Source: Chloroflexota bacterium (GTDB lineage Bacteria; Chloroflexota; Limnocylindria; Limnocylindrales; CSP1-4). Taken from it: DNA of 32,617 nucleotides. Below are positions 1 through 10,144 of the stretch, one piece after another. The position numbers were made by a program, and so were the translations under genes. Numbering within the stretch: the stretch's first letter is position 1; each line of letters opens with the position of its first letter. Where the stretch lies: assembly GCA_003156975.1 (NCBI GenBank), contig PMIE01000100.1, forward strand, positions 1 to 32,617, read 5' to 3'. The notes beneath the pieces are model-generated. The model made no database searches and was not told the DNA's origin. It was given only the letters and a program-made list of their open reading frames with translations.

Positions 1-1
1 T

Positions 2-3000
2 GTTGGTGGCGGTGACGGTGAAGGTGACGTCGCTGCCGACGTTGGGACGGTTGTGATCGACGGTCTTGGTGACCGCGATATCGGCCGCGAGCGGGACGTT
101 GATCGTGGCCGTGGCCGAGTTGTTCGAGCTATTCGTGTCGGTTTGCAGCATGGACACGAAGGCCAGGGTGTTGTCGTGCTGACCCGCGGCCGTGACGAGC
201 GCGGTGATGGGCATGGTGGCGCTGGCGTTGAACGCCAGGCTGCCGATGGTCCAGTTGCCCGTGACCGAGTCGTATGAACCCACGCTGGGCGTGGCGGTGA
301 CGAGAGCGACGCCGGTCGGCAGCTGGTCCCTGACCAGCAACGAAGTGGCTCCGTACGTTGGCCCGTGATTGGTGACCGTCAGCGTGTAGTGGATGGTCGC
401 CCCGACGTTCGGCGTCGCATTGTCGACCGTCTTGGTCACGCCGATGTCCACCTGCCGGCTGGTCACCGTGGCGCTGGAGCTGTTGTTCCCGGCAACCGGG
501 TCGTATTGGTCGGAGTGGGAGACGGCGGCGGTGTTCGTGTAGGAGCCGCCTGCGGAGACCGTGGCCGTTACGTGGATGGTGACGGTCGCATTCTTGGCGA
601 GCGTTCCAACGGTCCAGTCGCCTGTGGTGTGGTTGTAGGCGCCGAGGCTGTCGTCCGAAACCCAGGTGAGCCCGCCCGGCAGGACGTCGTGCAGAACGAC
701 GTTCGTGGCCGCGTCCGGGCCACCGTTGTTGTTGAGCGCGATGGTGAAGACGACGTTCGCGCCGATCTCAGGGTTCGCGTTGTCGACGGTCTTGGTGACC
801 TTCAGGTCGGCCTTCTGTGGAGTGACCGTGGCAACCGCGGTGTCGTCGCCCGTGGAGGTCTGGTTTTCGTCCAGGGAGAAGACCGAGGCGGTGTTGGTCA
901 TGGCCGAGTTGCCGGTCACGGTGCCGGTCATGGTCATCGATGCGGAGGCTCCCGGTCCAAGGATCCCCACCGCCCAACGGTGCGTGCCGACGGTGTACGT
1001 TCCCTGGCTCGGCGTCACGACACCCAGGGTCAAACCAACCGGCCAGGCGTCGTTCAGGACGACGTTGTTGGCTGTGTTCGTCTTGTTGTTGGTCACGCCC
1101 ACGGTGAAGGTGACGGTATCGCCGACGTTCGGGGTCGCGTGATCCACGCTCTTGGTGACCACCAGGTTGACGAGTTGCGAGATCGTCGCGGAAGCCGAGT
1201 TATTGCCGGGGACAAGGTCGAATGGCTGCTCGGTTACCGCGCCGGCGGTGTTCGTCTTGGTTCCCGAGGCGGTGACGGTGGCCCGCAGTTGCAGCGTCGC
1301 CGAGGCGCCGTGGGCGACGGTGCCCACCGTCCAGGTGTTCGCGGCATAGCTCCCCTGCGATGGAGTCGCCGAGACGAAGGTGAGCCCGGCCGGGAGCGTA
1401 TCCGGGACCGAGACGAGCGTCGCGTCGTCGGTTGCGCTGTTGTTAGTGGCCGTGATTGTGAATATGACGTCGGTGCCCTTGTCGGGATGGGCCACGTCGA
1501 CAACCTTGGTGATCGCCATGTCGGCGATCAGCGGATGGGTCAGCACCGACGCGTAGTCGTCCTCGCTGGTCACGTGGTTGTTCGGTGTGGAATCCGGATC
1601 GCCGTCGTCCGAGTGGCTCACCTCGGCCACGTTGGTTCCGTCGGCGCTGGTCACCGCCCTGGCCACGATGGTCAGGGTCCTGGTGTCGCCCACGTTGAAG
1701 GTTCCGCCGATCGTCCAGAGGCCGGCCGCGTACGTGTTGCCGGTGCCCGCGTCCGACGACTGCACGGCGACCGAGGCGGGGATCGTGTCCGTTACCCGGA
1801 CGCCCGTCGCGTTGTCGGGGCCGTCGTTGGTGAGCGTGATCGTGTACGTCACGTTCTGGTTCTTGTAGGGGCGCGCGATGTCGACCGTCTTGGCGATGCG
1901 GAGGTCCGCCTGCGGGATCGTGTCGGTGTCCGAGGACGTGTTGTCGGCCGGCGTGGCGTCCGTCTCGTTCTCGGCGATGGCGGTGGTGTTGGCTATCGTC
2001 GACGTCATCGCGGCCGGAATGGGATCCGGCACGATCACCGCAAAGGTGTAGTCGCCGGATGCGGCTCCCGCGACGCTGCCCACGTTGATGTGGCAGACGA
2101 CCCCGGCGACCGATGCGTTGGGGCAGGCGGTGGCGTTGTCCGCCAGGAGCCAGGTGCCGATGCTGGCCGCCGAGTTGAAGGTCGTGCCGACCGGCACGGT
2201 CTCGGTGATGACTGCGCCCGTGGCGGTGACGTTGCCGTCGTTCACGTAGTGGATGGCATAGCCCAGATGCGAGCCGGCGAAGGCGACATTGGTGCCGTCG
2301 GACTTGGTGATGACGAGGTCGACGCCGCTGACCGTGACTCGAACGGTGGCCGATTTCCAGTAGTCGTTGAGGCCGATTGCCCCGTCGGCACCGGTCCGTT
2401 CATGCCCGCCGCCATCGTGGAGTGAACTCCAGGTGGCCACGGCGGTGTTGTCGTAGTTGTCCTTGAGCCTGGCGTCCGGCTTCACGCCGATCGTGGCGTC
2501 GTACGTGACGACGCAGGTGTCCGTCGTCGGGAAGGTTCCGATGCTGATGGTAATCACGCCGCTGCCGTAGACGACGCTATCGGCATCGGAGCAGCCGCTG
2601 CTGTCCAACGATCCGGCGTAGGTCCAACCGGTCGAGACGGGGAGCGTGTCGACGATCTGGAGGTCGTACGCGGTTGCGTCGTTCACGCCGCCGACATGCC
2701 CGATGGTCAGCGTGTAGGTCTCGCTGGCACCGAAGTACGGCAACGGCACGCTGGCCGACTTGGTCAGCGTCAGCGCCGGCTCGAGGACGGTCACGGTCCG
2801 GCTCACCGGAGCGTCGACCTGGACTGGGTCGCCGGTCGCCGGATCCAGGTACGTCACATGGGCGCTGTTCGACAGGACGGAGCCTGCCTGGTTGGGCGAG
2901 ATGTTGGCCACGCGCGTCGTGATCTGAATCTCGAATTGATCGTCGGCCGGGTCGTTGTTGGCGGGCACGACCGTGTCGCCGAAGGTGAACGTCCAGAGGC

Positions 3001-6000
3001 GATGGGTGGAGTCGTATTGCGTATTGTCCACGGTTGGAATCGCCAGCGTGCCCGCACCCGAGAAGGTGGCACCGAGGCGGCCGCCGGTGGTGATCACCGT
3101 CGCGCTCACCGGGTCCAGGCCGTCATGCGGCAGGTAGTCGGTGACAACGAGACCGCGCGTCGTCCCCTCGGGCAGGGTCACTACCAGGTCGAAAGTCGTC
3201 TCGGCGCCGATGGGCGCGTTGGCCAGGGAGGGCGGGTATTTGCCGATCGCCGGCACCTTCAGGGCCAGGTCGACGGACTTCGTGTTCACATAATCGTTGA
3301 GATCCGCGGGGGCAACTCCGGTGCGCTCACCGGTGTCGCTCGCCGGGTCGCCCGGAGTGGTGGATCCGGTGGCGTTGCCGTGGGCGGCGTCGGTTCCGTG
3401 GTCGCCGGGCAGGCTCGTATACGTGCCGTCGGCCGTGTTCGTGAATTGCTTGCCTGCCGGGTCGGTGGCCCCGACCACGGCCGCAACCGTGATAACGCAG
3501 CTGGCGGCCGGGTCGATCTCGGTCATGGTGACGTCGACCAGGGCGTCGGCCGAGGCGCTCTTGTCGTAGGTGCCGGTGCCGCAGACGACACCGATGCTCG
3601 TCGGCGGGCTGTCGAGATCGGCCGGGAGCGTGTCCGTCAGGTGGTAGTCGTAGGCGGGCGCGGTACCGGCATTGGCGACCGTGATCGTGTAGGTGACGGT
3701 GTCGCCTCCGTCGGCGACGCCGTTGCCGGGGCTGACGGTCTTGTTGAAGTTGGTCGTGTTGGCGATGACCGGCTCGGCGATCGTCTCGGTGAGCTGGTTG
3801 GAGTCCATCTGCCAGGCCTGAACGCTGCCGTCCCAGAGCGAGGCCTTGTCTGCCAGGACCGTCGCCGGGCCGGCCGACTGATTGCCGATGGCATTGAGGG
3901 CCAGGACGTTGAACTCGACGACGATTTCCTCGAGGTCGTCATCTCGGTCGTTGTTCGTGATGTCGCCGAAATCGAACTTGGGGTCGTCGCCGGACTGGAA
4001 GGCGCCTGCCGTGCCGGTGCCGCCGGAGATGGCGCCCGAGGGCAGCACGTAGGTCGGGTGCCCGGCCCAGGTCTGGTTGCCGGTGACTTGAGGGTCGGTC
4101 GAGAGAGTGCTCGAGCTCATCCGGGCGTGGTCGGTGTCGTTGGTGACGAAGGCGACCTTGGTGGTGCCGTCGTTGAGATAGAGCAGTCCTGCCGGGAGCG
4201 CGTCCGTGATGGCCACGTTTGGAGTCACGCCCTCGGGGATCGTGACCGCGACTCGGTAGCGGACTATCTCGCCGATCTCGACGAGGGTGTTGCTGGCTGA
4301 GGTCAGACCGGCGTCGCTCGTCCCGGCTTCTGAGGTGGACACGAAGCTCTTGACCGGAGCCGGCTGGGTGACATTCACCGTCACGTGTCTGGTTCGCAAG
4401 TAAGTGTTGGCGGTGGTGCCGGGGTCGGCCGTGTTGCCGGTCCGCTCGGTGGAGACGTCGTTGAATGAGCTGATGCGGGTCGGCAGCGTGTTGTGGATGC
4501 CGGGCAGGCTGGTCCAGGTCAGGGACGCCGAGTTCTGGTAGCTCGCGCCGGACGGAACGTCGTCGGCCAGGGTGGCCTTGTAGGTCAACGTGCACGAGTC
4601 GCCGGCGTTGAATACCGGCCAGATCGCCAGCAGATCGTTACCGATGGCGGTGAGCGTTGTCGGTGCGACGTCGCACGTCGTGGCGGCCAGCCCGCTCTCA
4701 TAGTTCAGGCCGGTTGGGAGCGTGTCGGTCCAGATCGCCTCGAAGCCCGTCGACCCGTTCGTGTCGGTCGGGTTGGTGATGACGACGGTGAAGGTGAACT
4801 CGTCGCCGGCGTCGCCGGTCGTCTTGTCTACGCTCTTGAGCACGCCCATGATCGGCTCGACGACGTGGACGCTCGGGGCCGTGGCGATCACGGCAGGGGT
4901 CGCGCCGATCCAGTCGAGAGTGGCACTGTTGGTCAGCTGGTGGCCGCGGACGTTGTCGTGGTCGGCGCCCGTGACGTTCAGAACGACCGCGCTGTAGTTG
5001 ATCTCGAGCGTCTCGGCCTTGGCGTTGTCCCGGTCCGTGTTGGCGATGTCGCCCAGGGTGAAGACGACGTCCTTGCCGTTGTTGGTCTGGGTGGGGTTGG
5101 TGTCCGCGTTGCAGGCATCGGCAAAGCCGCCGGCCAGGCTCGTGGTCACCACGGCCGACACGACGCCGTCGGACAGCGCGCGAATCGAGTCGCAGCCGAC
5201 CAGGGCCATGCCGGCCGGCAGACTGTCGGTGATGGTGGCGCCGGGGAGCTGGCCTTCCGGGATCGTCACCGTCAAGCGGTACGTGACAATCTCGCCCACG
5301 GCATAGCCCTGCGTGCCGGCCATGCTCGTGCTGGTCACCGCCTTGGCAAGCGCTGCCGCGGGCACGGCCACGTTGGCCGATGCGGTGTTGACGTAGATGT
5401 TGAGCGGTCCGCCCGGATCGCCGGTGTTGCCGGTGCGCTCATTTGGATCGCTGCCCGGCAGGCTCGACCAGGCGACGTCCTCACTGTTATGGAAGACCTG
5501 GTCCGGCACCGCGTCGTCACCGATGGTGACCGAGTACTTGATGGTTGTGCTGTGAGCCGCGGGCAGGTCATCCCAACCGGCCGCCAGGTTGCCATCGGTG
5601 ATGGTCAGACTCGTCGGGATATCGCCCGAGTCCATCACGAGGCTGTCCGCTACATAGGCCATCCCGGTGGGGATCTTGTCCGACCAGGTGGCGCCGTATG
5701 CGTCCGAGTCATCCGGGCCGCCGTTTGCGACCGTCACGGTGTAAGTGATCGTGTCCCCGGCGTCGCCCGTTCCGGAGCTCGGGGTCTTGGTCACGGTGAG
5801 CCACGGCTCCGCGACTCGGATGCTATCCGCGCTGACCGAGCCCAGGTAGCCGCCCGTCCACGACAGGGTGGCGCCGTTGATCATCGTGCGGCCGCGATGG
5901 TTGATCTCGGCGTTCATAACCACGGCCGTGTAGTTGATCTGGAGCGTCTCAGTGACGCCGTCGTCACGGTTGGCGTTGTCTATGTCGCCCAGGTTGAAGG

Positions 6001-9000
6001 CCAGGCGGTCGCCGTCGGTGACGACCAGGTTCGGGCCGTGACAGGCATCGTCGAAGCCACCCGCGAGGCTGGTGGACACGTCGGTGGGCGTGTCCTCATC
6101 GACCTTCGAGGGGACGATCGAATCGCAGCCGACGAGGGCCATGCCCACCGGGAGCTGATCCGTCACCGTTGCGCCTGGGACCTTGCCCTCGGGAATCGTG
6201 AGGGTCACGCGGTAGCTGACCTTCTCGCCGATCGTCACCGCCGGCAGAGTCGTGGTGGCGAGGCTCGTGCCGGTGATCTCCTTCGCAGCCGTCGGCAGCA
6301 TGGTGTGCACGGTGGCGTCGTCGGTCAGGGCCGCACTGAGGTGGCCGCCGGCGCCGGGGCCGTCGGTGTAGTCGACGAGGCTGGCCGTGTTTGTGACCGT
6401 GGTGTCCGGGGCCATCGTGTCCGCAACCTGAAGCGTATAGGTCACGACGGCGATGTTCGTGCCGGTGGTATTGGGAGTGCTGCCGGACACGCCGCGACTG
6501 ATTGCGCCCGTGTCGCCCGTGTCGGCGAGTTGGATCCCCGTGCCGAACAAACCACCGTCGAGATCCGTCGTGTCGATGGAGTGGCCGGCGCCGTCGGTGG
6601 CGCACAGGTCGAGACCGCTCGCCGGAATCACGAAGCCCGCGTGCGGGCTATCGGCGATATGGACCATGAACGCGTCCGCGTGGCCGGTGTTCTCAACGAC
6701 GATCGCGAAGCGGACGTAGTCGCCCGCATCGACGCCGTCCAGGTTGCTGTCGATTAGGGTGGTCGCCAGGCCGGCCGAGGTTATGGAGCCGCCGGTCCAG
6801 GCCGGACACGTGGCCCCCGGCGGCACCGAAAAGGCGACCGGGCCGGTCGCGGCCGGAGTGAAGGTCGCAGTGGTGCGCGAGGTCGCTACCACTCCCTTGG
6901 TGATCGCCAGGACCGGCTGGTCCAGAGTGATCTGGATGATCGCGTCGGCAGTCTGCAGGGCGCCCGCGGCGTTGCGGGTCTGGCTGCGGGCCTGGTTGGT
7001 GAACAGCAGGCCATCGGCGAAAGGCTTGTCCGAAACCGTGACGGTGAACAGGACGTCGGCCACGCTCGGGGCAGGCGGGTAGAGGGCGTAGTCGCCGTAG
7101 TGGAACTCGACACTGTTGGCGGAGATCGATGAGGGCGTCTTCTCAGTGATGGTCGGCGTGGGCGCCGGCCCGGAGTCCACGCTATCGAGGGCATGGAAGG
7201 TATCGCCGGGGCCGTACTTGGCGGTGCCGGCTGCTGGTGCCGGGTCGCGAACGTAGTCCGGGTCACTCGGCGTCAAGGCCCAGCTAGCGTTGAAGGCCGA
7301 ATCGAATTGCGTCGGAGCAGTGGACAAGTCAGTCGCATCGAAGATCGGCAGCGGCAGGTAGTCGATCATCCGGAAGTCGTCGGTCCGGCTTGTTGGGAAG
7401 CCCTGCTTCAGCTCGTAGGTGATGGTGTCTCCGGGCGAGACATGGACCGGACCTTCGGGCACGGGCAAACCGTTGATCGCGTAGATCGACTTCTCGAGCG
7501 CACCGCGCTGGATCTCGATTGAGGCGCTTGCGCCGGCACTCGCAACGGCGTAGCTGCCGTCGCCGATGGAGGAGCCGGTCGGATCGAATGGCGCGACGGT
7601 GCTGAGAAGGTCGCCGGTGACACTGGCCAGATTGCCAAGAGTGTCGCCCTCAACAACTTCGAGGCCGGTCTTGTGGTAGGTCTGCTGGATGATCGACCTG
7701 AACGTGATCGTTGCCGTGACGGGGCTGTGGTCCCCGGTGCAGTCCGGCGCGGCGGTCCCAGTCACGGGATCGATGCAGCCGCCGACCATCCGACCGGTCG
7801 CCTGGCCGCGCGTCACCAGCTCGTTTGAGATCCGGAATTCGAAGGCCGTTATCCCGTCGGCGTCGGGATCCGCTTGAGAGAAGTTGGTCATCGCCGCCGA
7901 GTCGCTGGTGAAGCCGTTGCCGGCCACGGACATCGTGGGCGCGTTGCCGTCCCAGATCGTCCCGTCGCCGAGCTTGTCGTAGACGACGACGTTCTGCAGG
8001 GCGAAGTAGTCCGAGACCTGGACACCCATCGTCCATTCGAGCGTGTCGCCGGGGCTTGCACCTGGGGCACCAATATCCGTCTTCAGGGTGACGTGCTTCT
8101 GGATCGCGACGGATTTGTCTTTCAGCGTGTCGCTCACGGGCCCGGCCGAGATCGGCGTCGGGGCGTCATCGGGGAGCCGGTCGTTCACGTCCAGCGGCAG
8201 CCAGTTCGCATCGGCCCGGGCCGTGTCGATCGAATCGGCGAAGGCGCCCGTCGCCGGCGGAAGGACATCGGCGCTGCCCGCGTCGAGGCGCGGAATGTGG
8301 AAGTGGAAGGTGAACGTGGCGTCCACGCCGCCCGTGCCGGTGACGGCCCCAAAGTCCCTTGCGACGGTGCCGCCCGGAACGCCGGCCACCAGCGTTGAGG
8401 CGTCGGTCGAGTCCGGAGTAGTCGCGTCGGTCGACAGGTACTGCATGTTGTCCGGCAGCGTGTCCGAGAGGATCAGGTCCGTGACGGGCTGATCCTTCGC
8501 GACGGTGGCTGTGATCGTGTACGACTCGGGGAAGTCCGGGCCGGTCGCCGTCTCGTGTTCAGGGCCGTGGTAGGTCTTGCTGACCAGGATGATCGTCGGC
8601 GTGACGTGGGTCGTGACGGGTGGATCCTGGAGGATGCTCGGGTCCGTGGCCGGGTCGTCGACCGCGGTCCGGCCGAATTGGAATCCGCCGTCGGAAGTGA
8701 TGTCCAACGGCCAGCCCACGTTGGCGTGGTCGCTCATCTGCAGAGTCACGTGGACCACGGCCGCGGGCTGGCCCGGCGTGAAGGAACCGAAGGGCAGACG
8801 CAGGACCACGTACGACTGCCCGATCGCCAGTCCGTTTATGACCACGGGCGCGCCAAACCTGTCGACGGCATACGGATGGAGGACCATCCCGTGCCCCATC
8901 CCATCGTCGATGGCCGTCTTCTGGACCGGCGTTATCGACGCGCCCAGGTACGTAGCGCTCACGAAGGTGAGTCCGTCGTTGCCGTCGTGGCCGAGCGGGA

Positions 9001-9238
9001 GGGCCAGGTCCACGAAAGGTCCAAATCCGGTGTTCGGGCCCTGATTCTCGAACGACACGTCGAAGGAGACCCTGGACCCGATCAGGCCGTCAAAGGGGTC
9101 GGGAAGGGCGACCGTGGGCTTGGGGTCGTCCGGCGCCGCGCGGACCACCGGCGCGTTGAGGAAGACGGCCAGGACCGGCGACAGGAGGAGAGCCGCGACT
9201 GCTGAAATGGGCCAGCGGCGAACCCGACGCACAGGCAT
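2..9238 (-). CDS. Giant secreted DUF11-repeat surface protein (partial, C-terminus beyond left edge)
   Basis: One frame stays open from an ATG at 9238 to the left edge: 3,079 codons with no stop seen. The N-terminus (MPVRRVRRWPISAVAALLLS...) is a signal peptide, cut probably near residue 36 before APDDPK. The rest is beta-sandwich repeats of the DUF11/conserved-repeat type. Their marks are a 'TKTVD...VGxxVTFTVTxTN' start and an 'LPAG' or 'LPxGM' turn. Around residues 1000-2000 a larger unit of about 310-340 residues occurs three times; each has a 'TIPEG...ITDxLPxGM...GDIxNxxRD' module followed by a 'K(T/S)...GDAGDxxTxTV' module. From about residue 2445 to the edge there are six units of about 118-128 residues. 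Such proteins are usually cell-surface stalks or adhesins and some carry Lys-Asn isopeptide bonds; that role is inferred. The anchor, if any, lies outside the window. A GAGG ribosome site lies about nine bases before the ATG. Confidence 0.9.
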   Translation of the reverse strand, partial: MPVRRVRRWPISAVAALLLSPVLAVFLNAPVVRAAPDDPKPTVALPDPFDGLIGSRVSFDVSFENQGPNTGFGPFVDLALPLGHDGNDGLTFVSATYLGASITPVQKTAIDDGMGHGMVLHPYAVDRFGAPVVINGLAIGQSYVVLRLPFGSFTPGQPAAVVHVTLQMSDHANVGWPLDITSDGGFQFGRTAVDDPATDPSILQDPPVTTHVTPTIILVSKTYHGPEHETATGPDFPESYTITATVAKDQPVTDLILSDTLPDNMQYLSTDATTPDSTDASTLVAGVPGGTVARDFGAVTGTGGVDATFTFHFHIPRLDAGSADVLPPATGAFADSIDTARADANWLPLDVNDRLPDDAPTPISAGPVSDTLKDKSVAIQKHVTLKTDIGAPGASPGDTLEWTMGVQVSDYFALQNVVVYDKLGDGTIWDGNAPTMSVAGNGFTSDSAAMTNFSQADPDADGITAFEFRISNELVTRGQATGRMVGGCIDPVTGTAAPDCTGDHSPVTATITFRSIIQQTYHKTGLEVVEGDTLGNLASVTGDLLSTVAPFDPTGSSIGDGSYAVASAGASASIEIQRGALEKSIYAINGLPVPEGPVHVSPGDTITYELKQGFPTSRTDDFRMIDYLPLPIFDATDLSTAPTQFDSAFNASWALTPSDPDYVRDPAPAAGTAKYGPGDTFHALDSVDSGPAPTPTITEKTPSSISANSVEFHYGDYALYPPAPSVADVLFTVTVSDKPFADGLLFTNQARSQTRNAAGALQTADAIIQITLDQPVLAITKGVVATSRTTATFTPAATGPVAFSVPPGATCPAWTGGSITSAGLATTLIDSNLDGVDAGDYVRFAIVVENTGHADAFMVHIADSPHAGFVIPASGLDLCATDGAGHSIDTTDLDGGLFGTGIQLADTGDTGAISRGVSGSTPNTTGTNIAVVTYTLQVADTMAPDTTVTNTASLVDYTDGPGAGGHLSAALTDDATVHTMLPTAAKEITGTSLATTTLPAVTIGEKVSYRVTLTIPEGKVPGATVTDQLPVGMALVGCDSIVPSKVDEDTPTDVSTSLAGGFDDACHGPNLVVTDGDRLAFNLGDIDNANRDDGVTETLQINYTAVVMNAEINHRGRTMINGATLSWTGGYLGSVSADSIRVAEPWLTVTKTPSSGTGDAGDTITYTVTVANGGPDDSDAYGATWSDKIPTGMAYVADSLVMDSGDIPTSLTITDGNLAAGWDDLPAAHSTTIKYSVTIGDDAVPDQVFHNSEDVAWSSLPGSDPNERTGNTGDPGGPLNIYVNTASANVAVPAAALAKAVTSTSMAGTQGYAVGEIVTYRLTVTIPEGQLPGATITDSLPAGMALVGCDSIRALSDGVVSAVVTTSLAGGFADACNADTNPTQTNNGKDVVFTLGDIANTDRDNAKAETLEINYSAVVLNVTGADHDNVRGHQLTNSATLDWIGATPAVIATAPSVHVVEPIMGVLKSVDKTTGDAGDEFTFTVVITNPTDTNGSTGFEAIWTDTLPTGLNYESGLAATTCDVAPTTLTAIGNDLLAIWPVFNAGDSCTLTYKATLADDVPSGASYQNSASLTWTSLPGIHNTLPTRISSFNDVSTERTGNTADPGTTANTYLRTRHVTVNVTQPAPVKSFVSTSEAGTSDAGLTSASNTLVEIGEIVRYRVAVTIPEGVTPNVAITDALPAGLLYLNDGTTKVAFVTNDTDHARMSSSTLSTDPQVTGNQTWAGHPTYVLPSGAISGGTGTAGAFQSGDDPKFDFGDITNNDRDDDLEEIVVEFNVLALNAIGNQSAGPATVLADKASLWDGSVQAWQMDSNQLTETIAEPVIANTTNFNKTVSPGNGVADGGDTVTYTITVANAGTAPAYDYHLTDTLPADLDSPPTSIGVVCGTGTYDKSASADALVDVTMTEIDPAASCVITVAAVVGATDPAGKQFTNTADGTYTSLPGDHGTDAAHGNATGSTTPGDPASDTGERTGVAPADLNDYVNTKSVDLALKVPAIGKYPPSLANAPIGAETTFDLVVTLPEGTTRGLVVTDYLPHDGLDPVSATVITTGGRLGATFSGAGTLAIPTVDNTQYDSTHRLWTFTFGDTVVPANNDPADDQFEIQITTRVANISPNQAGSVLSNSAHVTYLDPATGDPVQVDAPVSRTVTVLEPALTLTKSASVPLPYFGASETYTLTIGHVGGVNDATAYDLQIVDTLPVSTGWTYAGSLDSSGCSDADSVVYGSGVITISIGTFPTTDTCVVTYDATIGVKPDARLKDNYDNTAVATWSSLHDGGGHERTGADGAIGLNDYWKSATVRVTVSGVDLVITKSDGTNVAFAGSHLGYAIHYVNDGNVTATGAVITETVPVGTTFNSAASIGTWLLADNATACPNASVAGVVCHINVGSVAGAASGDYTFAVIVPDPIPAAMTSTIANTTAIAENETDATPADNTSSDTDTIPQADLRIAKTVDIARPYKNQNVTYTITLTNDGPDNATGVRVTDTIPASVAVQSSDAGTGNTYAAGLWTIGGTFNVGDTRTLTIVARAVTSADGTNVAEVSHSDDGDPDSTPNNHVTSEDDYASVLTHPLIADMAITKVVDVAHPDKGTDVIFTITATNNSATDDATLVSVPDTLPAGLTFVSATPSQGSYAANTWTVGTVAHGASATLQLRATVTASGTKTNTAGAVTEQPFDLVPGNNSASATISQLVNLVVTKSVDHATPNVGDTVTFTVGVTNNKTNTANNVVLNDAWPVGLTLGVVTPSQGTYTVGTHRWAVGILGPGASASMTMTGTVTGNSAMTNTASVFSLDENQTSTGDDTAVATVTPQKADLKVTKTVDNANPEIGANVVFTIALNNNGGPDAATNVVLHDVLPGGLTWVSDDSLGAYNHTTGDWTVGTLAKNATVTIHVTATVSAGGSYTNTAAVSHSDQYDPVAGNNSSSATVTSRQVDIGVTKTVDNATPNVGATIHYTLTVTNHGPTYGATSLLVRDQLPTGVALVTATPSVGSYDSVTGNWTIGSLAFNASATMPITALVTAAGQHDNTLAFVSMLQTDTNSSNNSATATINVPLAADIAVTKTVDHNRPNVGSDVTFTVTATN

Positions 9239-9570
9239 GGACCGGAACCTCGCATTTGGCGCAACGAACACGTCCCGGGGGCAGCACCCCCAAAGGCAGG
9301 GTAGGTCCCGGCCTGTCCGATGCGTCCTGCACGTCCGTACCGCGTGTCGGCGGCGTTCGAGGGGGTCCATCTAGTGCAAACCGCCTAGCCCGAATGGCCG
9401 CCAATCCACTCTCTGCCGCCGAATCGCCGTCGCGCGCGCAAAAGGGCCGCGCAATCGGCGCCGCGCTCGCCTATCGTTGCTGCACCCGCGGCGTGCCACC
9501 AGGGTCATGGTCGTTCCATGGTCCGAATGTCGGATAGTCGGCACTGCCCCGGTGGACTACGGTGCGCCGC
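9239..9570. other. Divergent intergenic region upstream of the DUF11 giant
   Basis: This stretch of 332 bases holds no gene I can support. It is the shared upstream region of the giant (leftward) and the zinc-ribbon gene (rightward). On the minus-strand leader a G5/C5 hairpin (9277-9281 with 9287-9291, five-base loop) lies about 40 bases before the giant's start. I looked for a cyclic-di-GMP riboswitch, which would suit a surface adhesin, but its conserved pieces are not all there. No convincing -35/-10 pair was found. Confidence 0.5.
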
Positions 9571-10092
9571 ATGGAAGAGACCAACCGCATCTGCCCCTGG
9601 TGCTCAACGCCGATCCCGTCCAGCGCCGACGCTTGCCCCAAGTGCAACGCCCTGGTCGAGGGCGCGATCGCAAAGGACATCCCCGGTTTGACCGTGGTTG
9701 ACCCAAAGGCGAAGCTCGGGATCCCGGACGAAGGGTTGGTCCCCGACATCGTCGACCCGAAGGCGTTGCTCAAGGTCGGCGTGTACGAGGCTCCGGTAAA
9801 CCACGAGGCGATCCTGCCGCCGAGCGATGCCGTTCGTCTCGAGATGCGGAAGATGGAGCTCGAGGCGCAGATCGAGAACGCCGGAACGGAACTGATGAAT
9901 CCCAAGGGCGATGAATCGATCGACGCCGGCCCCCCCTCTATCGAAGCTATCGAGGCGTATGAGGCCGGGCTGCTCGACAAGGAGGGCCCCGCCGGCGAAA
10001 CGGATCTCGCGGAGCTCGCCGCTCCCTGGGAGGATCCGGAACTCGAGAAGCGCGTCTCGATGTGGAACACGGACGGGGACGCCAAGAAGTAG
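9571..10092 (+). CDS. Small zinc-ribbon protein of unknown function
   Basis: The ATG at 9571 gives 173 residues; an in-frame GTG nine bases upstream is a weaker alternative. The N-terminus carries a clear zinc ribbon: CPWC near residue 8 and CPKC near residue 22, two CxxC knuckles as in proteins that bind one structural zinc. The remaining 140 residues are acidic, contain 'VDPKAKLGIPDEG' and 'VDPKALLKVG' (a short internal repeat), and end with charged helices. There is no signal peptide or membrane segment, so the protein is cytoplasmic. Such ribbons mediate protein or nucleic-acid contacts; the actual role is unknown. It converges on the 87-aa gene with a GC hairpin between them. Confidence 0.8.
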   Translation: MEETNRICPWCSTPIPSSADACPKCNALVEGAIAKDIPGLTVVDPKAKLGIPDEGLVPDIVDPKALLKVGVYEAPVNHEAILPPSDAVRLEMRKMELEAQIENAGTELMNPKGDESIDAGPPSIEAIEAYEAGLLDKEGPAGETDLAELAAPWEDPELEKRVSMWNTDGDAKK

Positions 10093-10113
10093 GGCGTCTC
10101 CGGCACGTCCCCG

Positions 10114-10137
10114 CGCGGCCCAGGACTGCAGGCCGCG
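10114..10137. terminator. Hairpin between convergent genes
   Basis: CGCGGCC (10114-10120) and GGCCGCG (10131-10137) form a 7-bp all-GC stem around a 10-base loop. It sits in the 52-base gap between two converging genes, so it may end transcription from both sides. There is no U-tract, so this rests on position and stem strength. Confidence 0.5.
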
Positions 10138-10144
10138 GGCCTAT

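Noticed and set aside
365-6757. Very long plus-strand open frames (about 686, 534 and 754 codons)
   Set aside because: They are antisense to the DUF11 giant, whose minus frame has a signal peptide, recognisable repeats and continuous family motifs. The plus frames read as Arg/Gly/Val/Asp-rich shadows produced by GC-rich codon use.
9241-9400. Cyclic-di-GMP or other riboswitch in the giant's leader
   Set aside because: The G5/C5 hairpin is present, but the conserved unpaired bases of the known classes could not be assembled.
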